A stretch of 9,735 bases of DNA. Source: Clostridiales bacterium (GTDB lineage Bacteria > Bacillota > Clostridia > Lachnospirales > Lachnospiraceae). Under the pieces are notes generated by a model, which saw only the letters and a program-made list of their open reading frames with translations, did not search any database and was not told where the DNA came from. The stretch lies in NCBI GenBank assembly GCA_021199135.1, contig JAJQIQ010000034.1, forward strand, positions 1-9,735, read 5' to 3'. The translations under genes and the position numbers were made by a program. Shown piece by piece: positions 1 through 6,405 of this stretch (the stretch's first letter is position 1; each line of letters begins with the position of its first letter).

Positions 1-1514
1 CAGAAGGGGAGACGGAAGAGACAGCGACGACATCGAACAAGACCAAATTGAGAGGGGAAGCTTACGAGGCGACCGAGGAGGGTCAGCTCGCCCTTTACCT
101 CGAGCAGCTCGAGGAGGCGGCGAAGGCGGTGGCGACGGCGCAGGGATGCGGGCAGAGCGACGAGCTCAAGGCCATGCGCATCGCCAGAAACATCATGGCG
201 GGCAAGCAGGTCCCGGCGCAGGACGAGAGCTTCCTCATCACCTATAGCTTCAAGCTCTACATGGCGGCGAAAAACATCGGGAGCCTCAAGGAGAACACCG
301 GCAAGGCGAAGAGCGTCCTAAACGGGACGGAGAACCCCGGGCCGGACACTGCGGCGAAATTGGCAGGCTCGTCAGGCCGGGGCGGTTCGGGAAACAGCAT
401 CTCCGCGGAAACTTTGGACGGCGCGGCGGACAGGGGCGAGAGTTTATTTTCGACGGAATTTAAGAGCGGGATGAGCGACAGCGGCAGCATAGCGTGGAAC
501 GCCAAGGACAACCTGCCGGGCACGGTTTCGGGGACGCTGTTCTCGCGGATGTCGACGAACACGACGACGAAAAAGCACAAAAAGCTCAACTACAGCTTCA
601 AGCAGATCTCCGCGATGATAACGAATGCGAAGACCTCGGCGGGCGCGAGGCAGGTGCTCTCGCAGGCGAGGGCGAAGACCACGCAGCTGCGCCGGCAGTT
701 AAAGAGCGGCAACTACGACGACGAGGAAGTCGAGATGGCAATCACGCATGCGGAGGCCATGGAGCGCGTCGCGAAGAAAAAGATGGAAAACCTCGAGGAG
801 GAGGAGCGCGCGAGCCGCCAGCTCGGAGTAAACGGCTCTGGCATTGACTGGGAGGAGGTCGACGACAGGCAGGACGAGCAGGCTCAGGCACTCGAGGATG
901 CATTGGCCGAAAGTGGCTACTCTGGACAGGATGAAAATCTTGACGATACAGACATCTCGGGCGACGAGAGCCTTGAGGAGATATTTACGGAGGCGGTCGC
1001 AAACGGGACTGACGCAGGTATGGACGAGCTCTCAGAGATAATGTCGGAGAGCATGATTGACCTCCTCGACGAATTCTCCGAGGAGATGGAGGACGTGCTC
1101 GACGAGACCGAGGAGCTGTCGGACCTGACTGATGAGCTCGGGGGCGTCAGCGTCGAGAGAACCACAGACCCGGAGGACCTGAAACGGCTCAAGCAGAAGC
1201 ACCGCAGCGAGGAGCAGCGCAAGATCGCGGAGGCGGACTCGAAGTATCTCAAGGAGTTTTTCGAGAAGCTGCAGAAGGAGCGTAGCTCGGCGGCAAAGAG
1301 CGCAGTCCAGCTGGCGCGCTCGGTCGGGGGAGGCACGTCGATCACGGCGGCGGTTGCGTCCACATCGTCAGCGGCGTCAGTCACGGCGGCGTCTGCGTCG
1401 TCCGGCACATCGACTGCGGCGATCTCGGAGACAATGGTCGCGGCGGACGCGGGGCTCGATGCGGTCGATAGTGTGTCCGTGGACGAGGCTGTGGCGACGG
1501 TTGCAGAAGGATAA
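1..1514 (+). CDS. Unrecognised acidic coiled-coil-like protein, 5' end outside window
   Basis: The reading frame is open from base 3, with no stop before the first usable initiator (TTG at 48). That TTG has no ribosome-binding site in front of it, so I read the gene as running in from the left; about 503 residues are visible. Numbered from the TTG, residues 1-95 are helical and Ala/Glu/Lys-rich. Residues 96-170 are Gly/Ser-rich and probably disordered. Residues 175-258 form a basic then Glu-rich block (KKHKKLNYSFKQIS, LRRQLKSGNYDDEE) that looks like the folded, conserved core. Residues 265-365 are strongly acidic with repeated DE/EE pairs, residues 375-415 are a charged helix, and residues 425-488 are an Ala/Ser/Thr/Val low-complexity tail. 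No signal peptide, membrane segment or catalytic motif is visible, though the true N-terminus is missing. The core resembles, from memory only, uncharacterised Lachnospiraceae proteins. Function unknown; it is separated from argF by a promoter. Confidence 0.8.
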   Translation, partial: EGETEETATTSNKTKLRGEAYEATEEGQLALYLEQLEEAAKAVATAQGCGQSDELKAMRIARNIMAGKQVPAQDESFLITYSFKLYMAAKNIGSLKENTGKAKSVLNGTENPGPDTAAKLAGSSGRGGSGNSISAETLDGAADRGESLFSTEFKSGMSDSGSIAWNAKDNLPGTVSGTLFSRMSTNTTTKKHKKLNYSFKQISAMITNAKTSAGARQVLSQARAKTTQLRRQLKSGNYDDEEVEMAITHAEAMERVAKKKMENLEEEERASRQLGVNGSGIDWEEVDDRQDEQAQALEDALAESGYSGQDENLDDTDISGDESLEEIFTEAVANGTDAGMDELSEIMSESMIDLLDEFSEEMEDVLDETEELSDLTDELGGVSVERTTDPEDLKRLKQKHRSEEQRKIAEADSKYLKEFFEKLQKERSSAAKSAVQLARSVGGGTSITAAVASTSSAASVTAASASSGTSTAAISETMVAADAGLDAVDSVSVDEAVATVAEG

Positions 1515-1526
1515 AAATACGATCAG

Positions 1527-1555
1527 TTGCAATTTATGTGCAAATGTGGTATCAT
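1527..1555 (+). promoter_or_regulatory. Predicted sigma-A promoter of the argF-birA-coaX-dusB unit
   Basis: TTGCAA at 1527-1532 and TATCAT at 1550-1555 are separated by 17 bases, and TGG stands directly before the -10 box (extended -10). The predicted transcription start is near 1561-1563, about 50 bases before argF. It is the only convincing promoter in the 99-bp gap. The -35 box also forms half of a small dyad, TTGCA-N7-TGCAA (1527-1543), which could be a regulator half-site pair, but it does not match the ArgR box I know. Confidence 0.6.
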
Positions 1556-1580
1556 TGGAGCCAAAATTATTTGGCTCCAA
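1555..1580 (+). promoter_or_regulatory. Perfect 11-bp inverted repeat at the argF promoter
   Basis: The arms TTGGAGCCAAA (1555-1565) and TTTGGCTCCAA (1570-1580) pair perfectly around an ATTA loop. No T-run follows the right arm (TACTTTGTGTG), so it is a poor intrinsic terminator. It starts at the last base of the -10 box and spans the predicted transcription start, which suits an operator. As RNA the full hairpin would form only in read-through transcripts from the upstream gene, because the promoter's own transcript would lack most of the left arm. Operator or read-through barrier cannot be decided from sequence. Confidence 0.5.
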
Positions 1581-1613
1581 TACTTTGTGTGAAATTATTG
1601 AAAGGGACTTGTC

Positions 1614-2603
1614 ATGAACTTAAAGGGACGCAGTTTTTTAAAGCTAATCGATTTTACGCCGGAGGAGATCATGGGGCTAATTGATCTTTCGGCGGAGCTC
1701 AAGGAGAAAAAGAAAAAAGGCATCAGGCACGATATCTTGGCCGGGAAAAACATCGCGCTCATCTTCGAGAAGACCAGCACGCGGACGCGCTGCTCGTTCG
1801 AGGTGGCGGCGCACGACCTCGGGATGCACGTCACCTACCTCGACCCGTCGGGCTCGCAGATCGGCAAGAAGGAGAGCATTGCGGACACGGCGCGGGTGCT
1901 CGGGAGGATGTTTGACGGAATTGAGTACCGCGGCTACGGGCAGGAGATCGTCGAGGAGCTCGCGAAGTACGCTGGCGTGCCGGTATGGAACGGGCTTACG
2001 AACGAGTTTCACCCGACGCAGATGATCGCGGACATGCTGACCGTGCTCGAGCACGTTGGGCACTTGCAGGGTGTGAAATTCGTCTACATGGGCGATGCCC
2101 GCTACAACATGGGAAATTCGCTGATGGTCGTCTGCGCGAAGCTGGGGCTGGATTTCGTCGCGTGCACGAGCACGAAATATTTTCCGAATCAAAAGCTCGT
2201 GGACTACTGCACGGACCTCGCGAAGCAGACCGGCGCATCCGTGACGCTTACCGACAATGTCGCAGAGGCGACAAAGGACGCGGACGTGATCTACACCGAC
2301 GTGTGGGTTTCGATGGGCGAGCCCGACGAGGCCTGGGCGGAGCGAATCGCAGATTTGTCGCCGTACCAGGTGAACGCGGCCGCGTTTGAAAACGCGAAGG
2401 ATTCCGCGATATTCATGCACTGCCTTCCGGCGTTTCATGATCTTGGGACCACGATCGGGCGGCAGGTGTATGAGAAGTTCGGGCTTTCGGAGCTCGAGGT
2501 GACGGACGAGGTGTTTGAGGGGCCGCGCTCGGTCGTATTCGACGAGGCTGAGAACCGGATGCACTCGATAAAGGCAATCATGCAGGCGACGCTTGCGGAT
2601 TAG
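1614..2603 (+). CDS. argF: Ornithine carbamoyltransferase
   Basis: Transfers the carbamoyl group of carbamoyl phosphate to ornithine, giving citrulline; cytosolic, normally a trimer. At 329 residues it has the usual length. The carbamoyl-phosphate loop is STRTR at 55-59, HPTQ at 133-136 completes that site, the ornithine-side SMG motif is at 233-235 with the conserved Asp at 229, and HCLP (269-272) holds the catalytic Cys270. The C-terminal helix [15 protein letters not shown] (313-327) is typical. The sequence style ([25 protein letters not shown]) is that of the E. coli ArgI / Pseudomonas ArcB branch, so the anabolic (argF) or catabolic (arcB) role cannot be told from sequence. No arcA, arcC or other arg gene is in the window. 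The ATG is preceded by AAAGGGA at a good distance. The stop lies a few bases before birA, so the two are one transcript. Confidence 0.93.
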   Translation: MNLKGRSFLKLIDFTPEEIMGLIDLSAELKEKKKKGIRHDILAGKNIALIFEKTSTRTRCSFEVAAHDLGMHVTYLDPSGSQIGKKESIADTARVLGRMFDGIEYRGYGQEIVEELAKYAGVPVWNGLTNEFHPTQMIADMLTVLEHVGHLQGVKFVYMGDARYNMGNSLMVVCAKLGLDFVACTSTKYFPNQKLVDYCTDLAKQTGASVTLTDNVAEATKDADVIYTDVWVSMGEPDEAWAERIADLSPYQVNAAAFENAKDSAIFMHCLPAFHDLGTTIGRQVYEKFGLSELEVTDEVFEGPRSVVFDEAENRMHSIKAIMQATLAD

Positions 2604-2612
2604 GGCATGGCG

Positions 2613-3593
2613 ATGAAGAGAGAGATACTTCAGATACTCCGAGACTCGGACGGCGGCTACGTCTCTGGACAGGAGCTCTGCAATAAATTTGGGGTCTCGC
2701 GGACGGCGGTCTGGAAGGCGATTGGCCAGCTCAAGGACGCGGGATATGAGATCGAGGCGGTGCAAAACCGCGGCTACCGGCTCATGGGCGCGCCGGACGT
2801 CATCGACGCGGCAGAGATTTACAGCCTGCTGAAGACCGAGTGGGCGGGATGCGAGATCGACTATCACGAGAGCGTCGAGTCGACCAACACCCGCGCGAAG
2901 GAGCTCGCCGAGGACGGGAGGCCGGAGGGGACTCTGGTCGTCTCTAATCAGCAGACGGCGGGACGTGGGCGGCGCGGACGCGGCTGGGAATCCCCGGCAG
3001 GCGACGGGATTTTCATGACGCTTCTCATAAAGCCCAACATAAATCCCAACAACGCATCGATGATAACCTTGGTGGCGGCGCTTGCGGTGGCGCGGGCAAT
3101 CTCGGAGGTGACGGGCGAGCAGGCGCAGATCAAGTGGCCGAACGACATCGTGATAAACGGCAAGAAAATCTGCGGGATCCTGACGGAGATGAGCGCCCAG
3201 TTCGACTACATCAGCCACATCGTGATCGGCATCGGGATAAACGTCCACAATGCGGGGTTTCCCGAGGAACTCTCCGAGATGGCGAGCTCGCTTTTCATCG
3301 AGTGCAAAAAGCATTTTCACCGCGCGGACATAATTGTCTCGACACTCAAATATTTTGAAAAATATTACGCGAATTTTTTGGAGACGGAGGACCTCTCGGG
3401 GCTCATGGAGGACTACAATGAAATCCTCGTAAACCGCGGAAACGGGGTCAAGGTGCTCGATGAGAGGGAGCCGTTCGAGGGCAAGGCGATGGGGATCACG
3501 AAGCGCGGCGAGCTCATCGTAGACACTTGGGAATCGCGCAGGCTGGTCTCCTCCGGCGAGGTCTCAGTGAGAGGAATATACGGCTATGTATGA
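2613..3593 (+). CDS. birA: Bifunctional biotin-protein ligase / biotin operon repressor BirA
   Basis: Makes biotinyl-5'-AMP from biotin and ATP, attaches biotin to carboxylase carrier domains and, with biotinyl-AMP bound, can repress biotin genes. The N-terminal winged helix (residues about 3-58) has its recognition part at FGVSRTAVWKAI (26-37), so this is the regulatory class. The catalytic domain shows STN (90-92), the biotinyl-AMP loop GRGRRGRGW (117-125), KWPND (174-178) and KKICGIL (184-190), with GIGIN at 206-210. The small C-terminal SH3-like domain is about 273-326. I chose the ATG at 2613 because AGGG at 2602-2605 is 7 bases away; the ATG at 2607 (two residues longer) would leave almost no spacing. 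The 3' end overlaps the next ORF by 8 bases. No biotin operator is recognisable here, so its targets must lie elsewhere. Confidence 0.94.
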   Translation: MKREILQILRDSDGGYVSGQELCNKFGVSRTAVWKAIGQLKDAGYEIEAVQNRGYRLMGAPDVIDAAEIYSLLKTEWAGCEIDYHESVESTNTRAKELAEDGRPEGTLVVSNQQTAGRGRRGRGWESPAGDGIFMTLLIKPNINPNNASMITLVAALAVARAISEVTGEQAQIKWPNDIVINGKKICGILTEMSAQFDYISHIVIGIGINVHNAGFPEELSEMASSLFIECKKHFHRADIIVSTLKYFEKYYANFLETEDLSGLMEDYNEILVNRGNGVKVLDEREPFEGKAMGITKRGELIVDTWESRRLVSSGEVSVRGIYGYV

Positions 3594-3927
3594 TGAGGAA
3601 ATCACGCTCTGCGTCTCGAACGCGTACCAAAAAAAATATTATTTAAATGACGATTTCGAGGAATTGCCGCAGGGCGTTCAGGACGAGCTCAAGATAATGT
3701 GCGTGCTGTTCACCGAGGATGTCGGCGGAATCCTCCGATTATATTTTGACGAGGACGGCTGCCTGCGCTTTGAGACGAGCAGCAGCGAGGACGATTTTTT
3801 CTACGACGACATCGGCAGCGCACTGAAAATAAAAGAATATCAAAACGACAAGCGGGACCTTCTTACGGCGGTGGAGACTTACTACCGCATTTTCTTTTTG
3901 GGAGAAGGACTCGACGAGGAGGAATAA
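3586..3927 (+). CDS. Small acidic protein of unknown function between birA and coaX
   Basis: A 113-residue protein whose ATG overlaps the end of birA by 8 bases and is preceded by AGAGGAA, so translational coupling is likely. It is strongly acidic: Asp/Glu clusters at 22-26, 68-75 and 110-113. Aromatic residues are frequent (YY at 18-19, FFY at 71-73, YYRIFF at 99-104). Residues 48-64 (GGILRLYFDEDGCLRFE) read as a beta-hairpin and 86-105 as a helix. There is no signal peptide, membrane segment or metal-binding pattern. I do not know a function. I associate such proteins with birA/coaX neighbourhoods in Clostridia (possibly a DUF6145-type family), but that is from memory and unchecked. Its tight packing and coding-like composition make it a real gene. 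It ends 6 bases before coaX and carries the AGGAGG used by coaX. Confidence 0.85.
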   Translation: MYDEEITLCVSNAYQKKYYLNDDFEELPQGVQDELKIMCVLFTEDVGGILRLYFDEDGCLRFETSSSEDDFFYDDIGSALKIKEYQNDKRDLLTAVETYYRIFFLGEGLDEEE

Positions 3928-3933
3928 AAATAA

Positions 3934-4716
3934 ATGATACTTACGATAGACGTCGGAAACACGAATATCACCTGCGGGGTTTTTGACCGGGAGGAGCTCT
4001 TGACGAGCTTTCGCATCACGACGAAAATGCCGCGCACGTCGGACGAGTACGGCATGATTTTGTGCAATTTATTGGAGCGCAACGACATAAGTGCGGACGG
4101 GATAAACGATGCGATAATCTGCTCGGTTGTCCCGAACGTCATGCACTCGCTCGAGGGCGGGCTCGCCAAATATTTCCACATCACCCCGATAATCGTGGAG
4201 GCGGGGATAAAGACCGGAATCCGCATCGCGACGCCGAACCCGCAGCAGATCGGCGCGGACAGGATTGCGGACGCGGTCGGCGCATACGAGATCTACGGCG
4301 GGCCGGTGCTGGTCATAGATTTCGGGACCGCGACGACCTACGACTACGTCGACGAGAACGGCACCTTCCTCGGAGGGATAACCGCGCCGGGAATACGGAT
4401 CTCCGCCCGCGCGCTCTGGGAGGACGCGGCGAAACTGCCGGAGATCGAGATTAAAAAACCGGAAAACATCTTGGGGAAGGACACGACGACGAGCATGCAG
4501 TCAGGACTTGTGTACGGGCAGATCGGGCAGACCGAATACATCGTAAACCGCGTCCGCGAGGAGGTCGGGGAGAGCGGCATGAAAACCGTCGCGACCGGCG
4601 GCTTGGGAAGGATTATCGCAAACGAGACCGACGCGATAGACACATACGACCCGAACCTCACGCTCAAGGGAATTTACCTCGTGTACAAAAAACAGAACCG
4701 CAGGGCAAAGCGTTAA
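3934..4716 (+). CDS. coaX: Type III pantothenate kinase CoaX
   Basis: Phosphorylates pantothenate, the first step of coenzyme A synthesis. Unlike type I and II kinases, the type III family is known to need a monovalent cation and to be insensitive to CoA feedback. At 260 residues it has the family length. ASKHA-fold motifs are visible: the phosphate loop [13 protein letters not shown] (6-18), SVVPNV (64-69), the substrate and catalytic stretch GADR (107-110, catalytic Asp109), DFGTATT (129-135) with the cation-site Asp, GGITAPGI (147-154) and the late TGGLG (221-225). The start is a plain ATG with AGGAGG at 3917-3922 inside the preceding gene. The TAA stop is directly followed by the dusB ATG (TAAATG). 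Its closeness to birA matches the known birA-coaX linkage, including BirA-CoaX fusions in Neisseria. Confidence 0.95.
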   Translation: MILTIDVGNTNITCGVFDREELLTSFRITTKMPRTSDEYGMILCNLLERNDISADGINDAIICSVVPNVMHSLEGGLAKYFHITPIIVEAGIKTGIRIATPNPQQIGADRIADAVGAYEIYGGPVLVIDFGTATTYDYVDENGTFLGGITAPGIRISARALWEDAAKLPEIEIKKPENILGKDTTTSMQSGLVYGQIGQTEYIVNRVREEVGESGMKTVATGGLGRIIANETDAIDTYDPNLTLKGIYLVYKKQNRRAKR

Positions 4717-5703
4717 ATGAATCCGATAAGGCAGATAAAAATTGGCGGCGTGACGCTTGCGAACAACCTGATACTCGCGCCGATGGCGGGGGTGTCGGAC
4801 CTGTCTTTTCGGCTGTTGTGCAAGGAGCAGGGCGCGGGGCTTGTGTGCATGGAGATGGTGAGCGCGAAGGCCATCACCTACAAAAACAAAAACACCGACG
4901 AGCTGATGGAGACCGTCGAGGATGAGAGGCCGGTCTCGCTCCAGATTTTCGGCTCCGAGCCGGAGGTGATGGCGGAGGCGGTGCGCCGCATCGACAGCCG
5001 CCCATTCGATATTTTGGACATAAACATGGGCTGCCCGGTCCCGAAGATAGTAAACAACGGCGAGGGCTCGGCTCTCATGAAAGACCTCCCGCTCGCCGAA
5101 AAAATAATAAAATCGGTCGTGGGCGCGACCGAAAAGCCCGTCACGGTAAAAATCCGCAAAGGCTTCGACGAGGAACGCATAAACGCGGTCGAGCTCGCAA
5201 AGATTGCGGAGGGCGCGGGCGCGGCGGCCATCACCGTCCACGGGCGCACGCGGGAGCAGATGTATTCCGGCGCGGCGGACTGGAGGATCATAAGGCAGGT
5301 GAAGGAGGCGGTGAAAATTCCCGTCATCGGAAACGGCGACATCCGCACGCCGGAGGACGTGGAGCGGATGGCGAAGGAGACCGGCTGCGACGGCTTCATG
5401 ATAGCGCGGGGGGCACAGGGAAACCCGTGGATTTTCGGGCAGATCCTCCATTTTTTTGAGACCGGCGAGCATTTAAAAAAGCCGGATTTTCCGGAGGTGG
5501 CGGCGATGATCCTGCGCCAGGCGAGGGACATGGAGGGGCGAAAGGGAGAGCATAGGGCGATCCGCGAGATCCGCAGGCATGCGGCCTGGTACACCGCCGG
5601 ATATCCACATTCCGCGAGGCTCCGCGTGGCGATAAATGAGGCAAAAGACTACGGGGAGCTCGAGGATCTGCTGGGGAACTTTACCAGTCTTGACAAAGGA
5701 TAA
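4717..5703 (+). CDS. dusB: tRNA-dihydrouridine synthase, DusB type
   Basis: FMN- and NADPH-dependent enzyme that reduces uridine to dihydrouridine in the tRNA D-loop. The 328-residue protein is an N-terminal TIM barrel plus a C-terminal helical tRNA-binding domain. Visible marks: LAPMAGVSD at 20-28; NMGCP at 103-107 with the catalytic acid Cys106; TVHGRTREQMYSG at 173-185; GNGDI (205-209) and IARGAQGNPWIF (229-240), which hold the FMN phosphate; and the EIRRHAAWYTAGYP helix (284-297). It starts directly after the coaX stop, with no spacer, so its translation probably depends on coaX ribosomes; a weak CAGGG lies about 13 bases upstream. The last codons (Ser-Leu-Asp-Lys) contain the -35 box of the next promoter. 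Exact Dus subtype and target uridine are inferred from the Firmicute neighbourhood with greA and lysS. Confidence 0.93.
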   Translation: MNPIRQIKIGGVTLANNLILAPMAGVSDLSFRLLCKEQGAGLVCMEMVSAKAITYKNKNTDELMETVEDERPVSLQIFGSEPEVMAEAVRRIDSRPFDILDINMGCPVPKIVNNGEGSALMKDLPLAEKIIKSVVGATEKPVTVKIRKGFDEERINAVELAKIAEGAGAAAITVHGRTREQMYSGAADWRIIRQVKEAVKIPVIGNGDIRTPEDVERMAKETGCDGFMIARGAQGNPWIFGQILHFFETGEHLKKPDFPEVAAMILRQARDMEGRKGEHRAIREIRRHAAWYTAGYPHSARLRVAINEAKDYGELEDLLGNFTSLDKG

Positions 5704-5718
5704 AAATTTGGCTATAAT
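5690..5718 (+). promoter_or_regulatory. Perfect-consensus sigma-A promoter of greA
   Basis: TTGACA at 5690-5695 and TATAAT at 5713-5718 are both exact consensus and 17 bases apart. The -35 box is inside the dusB coding end and the dusB stop lies in the spacer. The predicted start is near 5725, giving greA a leader of about 110 nt. It should be a strong, constitutive promoter and marks the break between the coaX-dusB unit and the greA-lysS unit. Confidence 0.87.
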
Positions 5719-5779
5719 ACGGTGTTATGTTTTAACAGACAATTTTGCAGGCAGACTGTGAATACCAATTACGGAACCG

Positions 5780-5806
5780 TCCGAAGTTTTCTTCGGATAA
5801 ATTTTT
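5780..5806 (+). terminator. Terminator-like hairpin in the greA leader
   Basis: The stem TCCGAAG (5780-5786) pairs with CTTCGGA (5791-5797) around TTTT, plus a possible outer G-U pair. TAAA and then five Ts (5802-5806) follow. The T-run is offset by four bases, so termination would be partial. It lies about 55 nt into the greA transcript and would also stop some read-through from dusB. An alternative short pairing, CGGA 5772-5775 with TCCG 5780-5783, would break its left arm, so attenuation is conceivable. That is inference from base pairing only. Confidence 0.5.
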
Positions 5807-5823
5807 AATCATCACGGATCAGT

Positions 5824-5829
5824 GAGGTG
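5824..5829 (+). promoter_or_regulatory. Ribosome-binding site that fixes the greA start
   Basis: GAGGTG lies 6 bases before the ATG at 5836. A GTG at 5827 is in the same frame but sits inside this site and has no site of its own, so the ATG is preferred. TCAC (5812-5815) can pair with GTGA (5822-5825), partly covering the site. Confidence 0.7.
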
Positions 5830-5835
5830 TGTGAG

Positions 5836-6321
5836 ATGGACAAGAAAAACATTTTAACCTACGAGGGCTTGAAAAAGCTCGAGGACGAGCTCGAGGACCT
5901 GCGCGTCGTAAGGCGCAAGGAGGTCGCGCAGAAAATCAAGGAGGCGCGCGAGCAGGGCGACCTCTCCGAGAACGCGGAGTATGACGCGGCGAAGGACGAG
6001 CAGCGCGGCATCGAGGCGAGGATCGAGGAGATCGAGAAAATTTTAAAGAACGTCGAGGTCGTCGTCGAGGAGGAGGTCGACCTCAATAAGATTAGCATCG
6101 GCTGTAAGGTCAAGATTCTGGACTGCGAGTTCGACGAGGAGCTCGAGTACAAGATCGTCGGCTCGACGGAGGCAAATAGCCTCAAGGGGAAAATCAGCAA
6201 CGAGTCTCCGGTGGGCCGCGAACTCATTGGCAAGGAGGTCGGCGACATCGTGACGGTCGAGACCGAGGCGGGCGAGCTTCAGTACAAGGTGCTCGAGATC
6301 CAGCGCTCGACAAACGACTGA
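5836..6321 (+). CDS. greA: Transcription elongation factor GreA
   Basis: Rescues backtracked RNA polymerase by entering the secondary channel and stimulating cleavage of the RNA 3' end. The protein has 161 residues, normal for the family. The N-terminal antiparallel coiled coil spans about residues 8-76; its tip carries the signature GDLSENAEYDAAK (41-53) with the two acidic catalytic residues Asp42 and Glu45. The C-terminal FKBP-like globular domain runs from about 84 to 158, with SPVGRELIGKEVGD (124-137). The start is the ATG with GAGGTG upstream rather than the in-frame GTG nine bases earlier. It has its own consensus promoter and a leader with a hairpin, and is followed after 84 bases by lysS, a common Firmicute pairing. 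No truncation or missing key residue. Confidence 0.96.
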   Translation: MDKKNILTYEGLKKLEDELEDLRVVRRKEVAQKIKEAREQGDLSENAEYDAAKDEQRGIEARIEEIEKILKNVEVVVEEEVDLNKISIGCKVKILDCEFDEELEYKIVGSTEANSLKGKISNESPVGRELIGKEVGDIVTVETEAGELQYKVLEIQRSTND

Positions 6322-6405
6322 TAAGGAACATAGAAAAATCCAAGAATGTTTTGGATGAGGAAATGCGGCTGACTGACGAATTGAATTTCAGAAAGGCAAG
6401 ATAAA
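6322..6405 (+). other. greA-lysS spacer with weak hairpin and an open short frame
   Basis: There is no convincing promoter or terminator here. ATCCAA (6338-6343) pairs with TTGGAT (6351-6356) but no T-run follows. One frame stays open across the whole gap and ends with TAA at 6402-6404, one base before the lysS ATG. It could encode a 13-residue peptide from the ATG at 6363, or be a non-coding remnant. GAAAGG (6391-6396) is the likely ribosome-binding site of lysS. Confidence 0.4.

Noticed and set aside
494..1041. Overlapping plus-strand frames inside the first gene
   Set aside because: Arg/Gly/His-rich shadow translations of a GC-rich gene whose own frame is continuous and has protein-like composition.
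1677..3320. A 547-codon open frame on the minus strand across argF and birA
   Set aside because: It is in exact codon register with argF and birA (which share a frame), where minus-strand stops need sense TTA, CTA or TCA codons; these are avoided in the GC-rich codon usage. It has no protein-like sequence (His/Arg/Leu/Val-rich) and both sense genes are secure.
4501..5472. A 323-codon minus-strand frame across coaX and dusB
   Set aside because: Same cause: it is in register with coaX and dusB and ends where a sense TCA codon occurs. No recognisable protein and no ribosome-binding context.
5719..5835. BirA operator in the greA leader
   Set aside because: The TGTTA/TAACA pair near 5723-5737 is too short and too closely spaced for the known Firmicute biotin operator dyad.
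5827..5835. GTG start for greA, adding three residues
   Set aside because: The GTG lies within the ribosome-binding site that serves the ATG at 5836.
6338..6356. Hairpin after greA as an intrinsic terminator
   Set aside because: Only a 6-bp stem, and it is followed by GAGGAAATGC with no T-run.
6322..6405. T-box or lysine riboswitch before lysS
   Set aside because: The gap is only 84 bases, with no T-box consensus, no antiterminator/terminator pair and no lysine-riboswitch-like long structure.
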